A stretch of 14,514 nucleotides of DNA. It comes from Hyphomicrobium sp. (GTDB lineage: Bacteria; Pseudomonadota; Alphaproteobacteria; Rhizobiales; Hyphomicrobiaceae). Each line of letters opens with the position of its first letter. Positions within the stretch are counted from its first letter, which is position 1. The DNA is taken from assembly GCA_025927515.1 (NCBI GenBank), contig JAICLG010000044.1:1-14514 (forward strand). The letters are read 5' to 3'. A program made the position numbers and the translations under genes. This document shows positions 6,824-11,991 of this stretch, in pieces. Under the pieces are notes generated by a model. It saw only the letters and a list, made by a program, of their open reading frames with translations, did not search any database and was not told the origin of the DNA.

Positions 6824-7855
6824 ATGGCTAAGGTTGTTCCATTCCACCAGCCGGGGGCCAAATCGTCGGGCAACGGTGCGAAAGCGAGCATGGAGGCGAA
6901 CCTCGCCTCGGCCGTGCGCACGCTTGGCCTTGAATCCGAAGGCTTGGTCCGGCTTGCCAAAGAGCTTGAAGGGCCTTTGGCTGCCCCTTTCGAAGATGCG
7001 ATGCGCCGCTTGGTAGCCGTCAAAGGCCGCGTGATCGTGACCGGCATCGGCAAGAGCGGCCATGTCGGTCAGAAAATCGCCGCCACATTTGCTTCGACGG
7101 GAACACCGGCATTCTTCGTCCATCCAAGCGAGGCGTCGCATGGCGACCTCGGGATGGTGACGCGCTCCGATCTGATCCTGGCGTTATCCTGGTCAGGCGA
7201 AACCGTCGAGCTCAAGCCGGTCATCACCTATTCACGCCGCTTCGCCGTGCCGCTGATCGCGATCACCTCGCAAGCGAATTCGGCGCTTGGCGAGCAGGCG
7301 GACGTCGTATTGCTGCTACCGCGCGCCAAGGAAGCCTGCCCGCACGGCCTGGCACCCACGACTTCGACGACGATGCAGCTCGCCATGGGCGACAGCTTGG
7401 CGATTGCCCTGCTCGAGGCTCGCGGCTTCACGGCGCACGATTTCAAGATCTTTCATCCGGGCGGCTCGCTTGGGGCCAACCTCAAATATGTCTCGGACAT
7501 CATGCACCGGGGCAAGCGGCTACCGCTGATCAAGAGCGGCGAGTCGATGGCGAATGCGCTCGTCGCGATGACCGAAAAGAGTTTCGGCTGCGTCGGCGTC
7601 ACAGATACGCGGGGGCGGCTGATCGGCGTCATCACCGACGGCGACTTGCGGCGGCACATGGGGCCGAGCCTGCTCGAGGCCACGGTCGATGACATCATGA
7701 CGGCGAAACCCAAGACCATTGCGCCGTCACTGCTGGCTTCGGCGGCCCTCGAACTGATCAACGCGTCGTCCATCACAGCGCTGTTCGTGGTCGAGAAACA
7801 GAAGCCCGTCGGCCTCATTCACGTTCACGACCTGCTCCGGCTTGGCGTCGCGTGA
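6824..7855 (+). CDS. kdsD: Arabinose-5-phosphate isomerase (KpsF/GutQ family)
   Basis: This cytoplasmic enzyme turns ribulose-5-phosphate into arabinose-5-phosphate, the first committed precursor of Kdo in lipopolysaccharide. The protein is 343 residues. A SIS domain (about 40-205) carries GIGKSGHVGQK (74-84), GTPAFFVHPSEASHGDLGM (93-111) and SWSGET (122-127). By analogy with E. coli KdsD the active-site residues are Lys77, Glu126, Glu170 (in AKEACP) and His211 (in FHPGGSLG); all are present. Two CBS domains follow, about 224-280 and 289-343. The first 22 residues are a polar extension unlike the usual family start; no better ATG is seen within it except Met23. The gene ends 21 bp from the convergent hemH with no obvious terminator in the gap. 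It stands apart from the other Kdo genes (kdsC, lptC) that often neighbour it. Confidence 0.95.
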   Translation: MAKVVPFHQPGAKSSGNGAKASMEANLASAVRTLGLESEGLVRLAKELEGPLAAPFEDAMRRLVAVKGRVIVTGIGKSGHVGQKIAATFASTGTPAFFVHPSEASHGDLGMVTRSDLILALSWSGETVELKPVITYSRRFAVPLIAITSQANSALGEQADVVLLLPRAKEACPHGLAPTTSTTMQLAMGDSLAIALLEARGFTAHDFKIFHPGGSLGANLKYVSDIMHRGKRLPLIKSGESMANALVAMTEKSFGCVGVTDTRGRLIGVITDGDLRRHMGPSLLEATVDDIMTAKPKTIAPSLLASAALELINASSITALFVVEKQKPVGLIHVHDLLRLGVA

Positions 7856-7876
7856 TCGCCTCTCGCTGAGAACCGA

Positions 7877-8938
7877 TCAGATCCAGCCCATCAGCTCGCG
7901 GCGGACGACGGCCTCGATCACATCGATGCCCTCCGGGCTATCGTTGAGCGCCGGCAGGTAAGCGAATTTCTCGCCGCCGTTGGATTCAAAAATGTGCCGG
8001 TTCTCGACATTCAGCTCTTCGAGCGTTTCGAGGCAATCGGCTGAAAATCCGGGCGCTACCAGTGCGATTTTCTTCGTCCCGGACTTGGCGAGGCTTTCCA
8101 CCGTCTTATCAGTATAGGGCTGCAGCCAGGGATCATTTCCGAAGCGCGATTGGAACGTCGTCAACCAACGCTCGTCTGCGATCCCAAGCTTCTCGCGCAG
8201 CAGCCGCGACGTCTTCTGGCATTGGCAGTGATAGGGGTCGCCCTTCTCCAGATATTTTTGCGGCATGCCGTGAAATGTTGCGATGATCTTCTCGGGCTTA
8301 AAGTCGAGCTTCGCGAGGCTTTGCTCGATCGAGCGCGCCAAAGCGTCGATATAAGCCGGATCGTCGTGATAGGAAGGCGCGGCTCGAACGGCCGGCTGCC
8401 AACGCATCTTCATCAGCGTGCGAAAAGCGTGATCGCAGGCGGTCGCGGTCGTTGCCGCCGCGTACTGCGGATAGAGCGGCACCAGCAGGATGCGATCGCA
8501 GCCCTGATCCTTCAACGCCAGAATCCGGCTTTCTGTCGTGGGATTTGCGTAGCGCATGGCCCAATCGACGATGATGCCTTTTTCATCCTTCAGCCGCTCG
8601 GCGAGTTTCTCGGCTTGGCTACGGCTGATCGTCTTGATTGGGCTTTCGTTCTTTTCGTTGTTCCAGATGGTCGCGTAGTCACGACCCTTGCGCGCCGGGC
8701 GAACGGTCAGGATGATGAGGTTCAGGATGGGCCACCATTTCCATCGTGGCTCCTCGATGACACGCTCGTCGGAGAGGAATTCCTTGAGGTAGCGGCGCAT
8801 CGGCCAGTAGCCCGTGCCGTCGGGCGTGCCCAGATTGAGCAGGAGAACACCTATGCGGCCAACTTTGACTGGCTGATGTCCGGCGGGAAGCGTGATTTCC
8901 TTGTCGGCAAATGCCGTCGAATTCGGTACTTCGTTCAT
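7877..8938 (-). CDS. hemH: Ferrochelatase
   Basis: HemH inserts ferrous iron into protoporphyrin IX, the final step of protoheme synthesis. The protein is 353 residues, normal for the proteobacterial form. Residues 28-46 contain the family start GRIGVLLLNLGTPDG. The catalytic His is His223 in TFHGMPQKYLEKGDPYHCQC, and the second conserved site FSADCLETLEE (298-308) carries Asp301 and Glu304, which align with the Asp and Glu of the human DHIETL motif. No C-terminal iron-sulfur cysteine cluster is seen. The ATG at 8938 is preceded by a GAGTGAG stretch that can serve as ribosome site. It starts 43 bp after the CHAD gene on the same strand, so the two are likely co-transcribed. Confidence 0.96.
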   Translation of the reverse strand: MNEVPNSTAFADKEITLPAGHQPVKVGRIGVLLLNLGTPDGTGYWPMRRYLKEFLSDERVIEEPRWKWWPILNLIILTVRPARKGRDYATIWNNEKNESPIKTISRSQAEKLAERLKDEKGIIVDWAMRYANPTTESRILALKDQGCDRILLVPLYPQYAAATTATACDHAFRTLMKMRWQPAVRAAPSYHDDPAYIDALARSIEQSLAKLDFKPEKIIATFHGMPQKYLEKGDPYHCQCQKTSRLLREKLGIADERWLTTFQSRFGNDPWLQPYTDKTVESLAKSGTKKIALVAPGFSADCLETLEELNVENRHIFESNGGEKFAYLPALNDSPEGIDVIEAVVRRELMGWI

Positions 8939-8981
8939 TTCTCACTCAGCTCTTGAAAACGGTCCTGCACTACGTGGTGGC

Positions 8982-10034
8982 TCAGGCGCGCCGTTGCGAT
9001 GGCGCTGCCGTCGCGCTCTTCGCCGCAAGCCGCGGCTTCGACGGCACCGGCTTTACCTCCTGGACGGCTGGTAGGCTTTCGGCCTCTACCGCTCGCGGCC
9101 CTGTTTCGCCTTTGCCCGCGACAACAATCGGCGCCAAGTCCGACATCGGCACGACGCGAGCGAATTTCCAATAAGCGCCGATGCGCTTCATAAACGCCTT
9201 TGCGGGTTCGGCGAACAGGCGTTCGACACGGTGCTCGGCGGCGGCGCGCAATGCCTGCTGCTTGCGAACGCACAGCCCGATGATGGCTTCCTTGTCGTCG
9301 TAGGAGATATTTTCGGCCTTCGCCGTTGCGCCGATCAGCATGGCGAGATCATGATCGTCTCCGAGGATCTGCGAAAGTTCACGCGCGGCATCGACTCTGA
9401 CGGCGAACTCGCTAGGCCAGGCGCGAGCAAGCAAGCTCATCTGCCGCCAATGCCATTGCACGGATTTGCGCAACGTGTGGAAGGTTTCATCCGAGGGTTC
9501 GCTGTAGGCGACTTTCATTGACTTGCGGCCATGACGATAACTTTTTTCGAGGCCGGCTTCGAGCGCCGCGAAGCCGCGCTTGCTCAGATCCGCGCGCGAG
9601 AATTTTCTGAGCTCGCGAAACAGCAGCAGCCGGGCCTTCGCTGCGCATTTGGCATCCAAAAGCCGCGGGTCATCTCCCGAGCCATGCGCCAACTGCGCTT
9701 TAAGCGGCGCCAACATCGACGCGCCGTTCACACCCGTTTCCGATGCGAGTTTCGCAACCGTATCCAGCATGACGGTCCGATCGCGCTGGCCGGCGAGCAG
9801 CCGCGCAATCTTGCCCAATGCCTTTATCCGCCGCCGTGCTTCACCCTTCCCGAGCGCCGGACCGACCAGGCGGATGAGGGCTCGGAGGCGTTTGAGAGCC
9901 TTGCGGCATTCGTGGACCCCTTTGGGGTGCACCTCCGGCGCGGCGAGTTCCTGAAGCGCCACGTCGAGTTGTTCGCGCACGATGCGGCGAAAGCCTTTCC
10001 CAACCGGCTCGTCGATCTTGAACCTGTATGGCAT
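8982..10034 (-). CDS. CHAD-domain protein (polyphosphate-binding family)
   Basis: CHAD domains are all-helical, rich in conserved His and basic residues, and are known to bind inorganic polyphosphate. The protein is 350 residues from the ATG at 10034. Two four-helix repeats are visible: the first has VHECRKALKRLRALIRL (40-56), the second FHTLRKSVQWHWRQMSLL (185-202), and LGDDHDLAML (224-233) matches the conserved D-x-H-D segment. There is no CYTH triphosphatase domain in front, unlike many two-domain relatives. Residues after about 300 form a Pro/Ala/Lys-rich basic tail with no fold. The frame stays open to a GTG at 10157, but that start would overlap thiE and adds residues unlike the family; the domain begins naturally at MPYRFKIDEP. 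It lies between thiE (98 bp upstream) and hemH (43 bp downstream). What it does for either pathway is not clear. Confidence 0.88.
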   Translation of the reverse strand: MPYRFKIDEPVGKGFRRIVREQLDVALQELAAPEVHPKGVHECRKALKRLRALIRLVGPALGKGEARRRIKALGKIARLLAGQRDRTVMLDTVAKLASETGVNGASMLAPLKAQLAHGSGDDPRLLDAKCAAKARLLLFRELRKFSRADLSKRGFAALEAGLEKSYRHGRKSMKVAYSEPSDETFHTLRKSVQWHWRQMSLLARAWPSEFAVRVDAARELSQILGDDHDLAMLIGATAKAENISYDDKEAIIGLCVRKQQALRAAAEHRVERLFAEPAKAFMKRIGAYWKFARVVPMSDLAPIVVAGKGETGPRAVEAESLPAVQEVKPVPSKPRLAAKSATAAPSQRRA

Positions 10035-10075
10035 GCGCGCGAAACGTCCCGGATATTCGATGACGGTCAACGGGA

Positions 10076-10106
10076 AGTATTCGACCTGAACCCGCGTACC
10101 TGTCAA
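10076..10106 (-). promoter_or_regulatory. Candidate promoter for CHAD gene and hemH
   Basis: On the minus strand an exact TTGACA (10101-10106) is followed after 19 bp by AATACT (10076-10081). The spacing is longer than the ideal 17 and the second box matches four of six bases. It falls in the thiE-CHAD gap, 42 bp before the CHAD start, so the last two genes of the run could be expressed apart from the thi genes. Confidence 0.35.
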
Positions 10107-10132
10107 ATCCGGCTCCGTATACGCGAATACCG

Positions 10133-10756
10133 TTACCGGCCTATTCCATCCGACCACCGTAGCCAGTCGAGAACCCGCGTTTCCGGGGTCGGGGATGTTA
10201 TAAAGTCGGTAATGACCGCCAAGGTGTCGGCTCCCGCGGTAGCGACCGCGGGGGCACGTTGAGGGGTCAATCCGCCGATGGCGACGAGCGGCAGGCTGCC
10301 AATTTTAGTCCGCCATTGTCCAAGTTTTTCAAGACCCTGAGGCGCCCAAGGCATGACCTTTAGCTTGGTTTCATATATCGGCCCCAGCGCTACGTAATCG
10401 GATTCCGCCCCGAGAGCCGCCGCGAGCTCGCTTTCGTCGTGCGTCGAAATGCCGACCCGAATTCCGGCTTTCCTGATCGCGGCGAGATCGGCGCTCTTGA
10501 GATCGTCCTGGCCGAGGTGAACGAAGTTTACGCCGCATTCGAGCGCAATTTGCCAATAATCGTTCAGGATCAGCTGACACCCATGCGCTCGCGTCACATC
10601 GAGGGCGCGTCGCGTCTGGTCTCTGATGTCGTCCCAAGCACCGTCCTTGATCCTCAGCTGCACGAGCTTGACGCCGAGCGGCACGATGCGTTCGAGCCAG
10701 CCGACATCCGGCACGATGGGATAAAAACGCGCGAGCTTTACCGGCACGTGATTCAA
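10133..10756 (-). CDS. thiE: Thiamine-phosphate synthase
   Basis: ThiE condenses the thiazole phosphate with hydroxymethylpyrimidine diphosphate to give thiamine phosphate. The protein is up to 207 residues, a normal length. Visible family motifs are VQLRIKD (32-38), LNDYW (64-68), HLGQDDL (80-86), GISTHDESEL (102-111), ALGPIYETKLK (123-133) and the phosphate-binding AIGGLT (159-164). The start is uncertain. No ATG fits: the only frame start near the thiG end is TTG at 10756, and a GTG at 10747 is the alternative. The ATG that overlaps the thiG stop (10765-10767) is in another frame and closes after four codons. With TTG the gap to thiG is seven bases, which points to coupled translation from the thiSGE message. 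Confidence 0.92.
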   Translation of the reverse strand: MNHVPVKLARFYPIVPDVGWLERIVPLGVKLVQLRIKDGAWDDIRDQTRRALDVTRAHGCQLILNDYWQIALECGVNFVHLGQDDLKSADLAAIRKAGIRVGISTHDESELAAALGAESDYVALGPIYETKLKVMPWAPQGLEKLGQWRTKIGSLPLVAIGGLTPQRAPAVATAGADTLAVITDFITSPTPETRVLDWLRWSDGIGR

Positions 10757-10763
10757 GCTCTGC

Positions 10764-11579
10764 TCATTCGAGATCGAAGAACGGCGTGCCGGCGACGGGC
10801 GTCGAGGGGACTGCCATATCGCGCGGCGGCATCAGACCCGCTTCGAAGCCGATCCTGCCCGCGTTGATCGCGGACGCAAAGGCGTTGGCCATGCACACCG
10901 GGTCGGCCGCTTTTGCCACTGCCGTGTTGAGTAGCACCGCATCGTAGCCGAGTTCCATCGCCAGCGCCGCGTGTGACGGCGCGCCGATACCAGCATCGAT
11001 AATGAGTTTCACGTCCGGGAAATACGCACGAAGGCTGGTCAGCGCCGCGACGTTGGCAAGACCGCGACCGCTGCCGATCGGCGCCGCCCACGGCATGATG
11101 ATCTCGCATCCAAGGCGTTGCAGCCGCTCCGCCACGGACAGGTCCTCGGTTGTATAGGGAAAGACCTTGAAGCCGTCGGACGCGAGCGCGCTCGCCGCTT
11201 CGACGAGACCGAACACATCGGGTTGCAGCGTGTCATCGTTGGCGATGACTTCGAGCTTGACCCAGTCCGTGCCGAACAGTTCGCGCGCCATCTGGGCTGT
11301 CGTGATCGCCTCACGCGCCGTCCGGCACCCGGCCGTATTCGGCAGCACGCGCACGCCGAGGTTCTTGATGATCTCGAGAAAGCGCTCGCCGATCTTGCCG
11401 CCCGCCGCCTCGCGGCGCAGCGATACCGTGACGACAGAGGCACCGGAAGCTTGGACGGCGCTGCTCAGGATTGCCGGTGAAGGGTATCCCGCCGTTCCGA
11501 GCAAAAGCCGTGAGGAAACCGTCTCGCCGTAGAGCGAAAGGGCTTGCTCCCTGTGCAGACCTTGATCGCGAATGTTCAT
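10764..11579 (-). CDS. thiG: Thiazole synthase
   Basis: ThiG builds the thiazole phosphate ring from deoxyxylulose-5-phosphate, dehydroglycine and the sulfur carried as ThiS thiocarboxylate. The protein is 271 residues, slightly longer than the usual 255-265. Motifs include SRLLLGTAGYPS (23-34), LPNTAGCRTAREA (79-91) and VKLEVI (107-112), where Lys108 is the Schiff-base lysine of the family. The phosphate site GIGAPSHAALAMELGYDAVLLNTA follows at about 205-228. The ATG at 11579 has AGGA five bases before it. It lies 32 bp after thiS and 7 bp before thiE, so the three form one operon. Confidence 0.96.
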   Translation of the reverse strand: MNIRDQGLHREQALSLYGETVSSRLLLGTAGYPSPAILSSAVQASGASVVTVSLRREAAGGKIGERFLEIIKNLGVRVLPNTAGCRTAREAITTAQMARELFGTDWVKLEVIANDDTLQPDVFGLVEAASALASDGFKVFPYTTEDLSVAERLQRLGCEIIMPWAAPIGSGRGLANVAALTSLRAYFPDVKLIIDAGIGAPSHAALAMELGYDAVLLNTAVAKAADPVCMANAFASAINAGRIGFEAGLMPPRDMAVPSTPVAGTPFFDLE

Positions 11580-11611
11580 CTTTCCTGGATGCTGGCGTGA
11601 AGAGCCCAGCT

Positions 11612-11818
11612 TTAGCCGCCTTGGCGCGCGGAGACAATTTCGATGCGGTCGCCAGTTTCGAGTTGAGTGCTAGCACGCCTCGCCTCCGGCACGAAATGGC
11701 CGTTCAGCGCGGTTGCGACCCTCGCGTCCGACAGCTCGCATTCAGCGATCAGCTCCGCAAGGGTACGCGCGGCCGTTTCTGACTTCAGGCCATTGACGAT
11801 CAGTTCGATTCTCTTCAT
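11612..11818 (-). CDS. thiS: Sulfur carrier protein ThiS
   Basis: ThiS is the small ubiquitin-like protein whose C-terminal Gly is adenylated and thiocarboxylated to deliver sulfur to ThiG. The product is 68 residues from the ATG at 11818 and ends in the required Gly-Gly (SARQGG). The beta-grasp start IELIVNG, the ALNGHFVPE loop and GDRIEIV all fit the family. An ATG at 11830 would add four residues; neither start has a strong ribosome site, and I prefer 11818 because the family normally opens directly with the first strand. It is the first gene of thiSGE. No thiO or thiC adjoins it, though these precede thiS in many alphaproteobacteria; the window instead has a divergent lipid gene there. 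Confidence 0.92.
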   Translation of the reverse strand: MKRIELIVNGLKSETAARTLAELIAECELSDARVATALNGHFVPEARRASTQLETGDRIEIVSARQGG

Positions 11819-11991
11819 CGCATTCAGCATCGGCTGTGCTCTCGTCCGACCCGCTGGAAGTAGGCCATTGCGCGGCGTTTACTAGGGCATTTTGCGATTT
11901 TTTACTGCAAACCCGGTCGAGAGGTCAAAGTATCGCCAATCCGCCGCATTGGCTAAGTTCCGTTGCCGCTCCGCCACCGAGGATCATTCAG
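11819..11991. promoter_or_regulatory. Divergent promoter region between thiS and the lysophospholipid gene
   Basis: For thiS a candidate promoter reads on the minus strand TTGACC (11923-11928), 18 bp, TAAAAA (11899-11904). It predicts a leader of roughly 70 bases. I searched this spacer on the minus strand for the TPP riboswitch core (CUGAGA and the conserved CUGAU...CCAGCG...GGGAA string) and do not find it. A perfect hairpin GCCAAT (11935-11940), 7-base loop, ATTGGC (11948-11953) lies upstream of both starts. For the rightward gene, GAGGA (11979-11983) is a good ribosome site eight bases before the ATG; no clear promoter is seen for it. Confidence 0.35.

Noticed and set aside
7856..7876. 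Terminator between convergent kdsD and hemH
   Set aside because: The gap is only 21 bases and holds no stem with a T run; any terminator would have to lie within the coding ends, and I do not see one.
10035..10157. Longer form of the CHAD protein starting at GTG 10157
   Set aside because: It would overlap thiE by 25 bases, and the extra 41 residues do not resemble the family, whose usual start matches the ATG at 10034.
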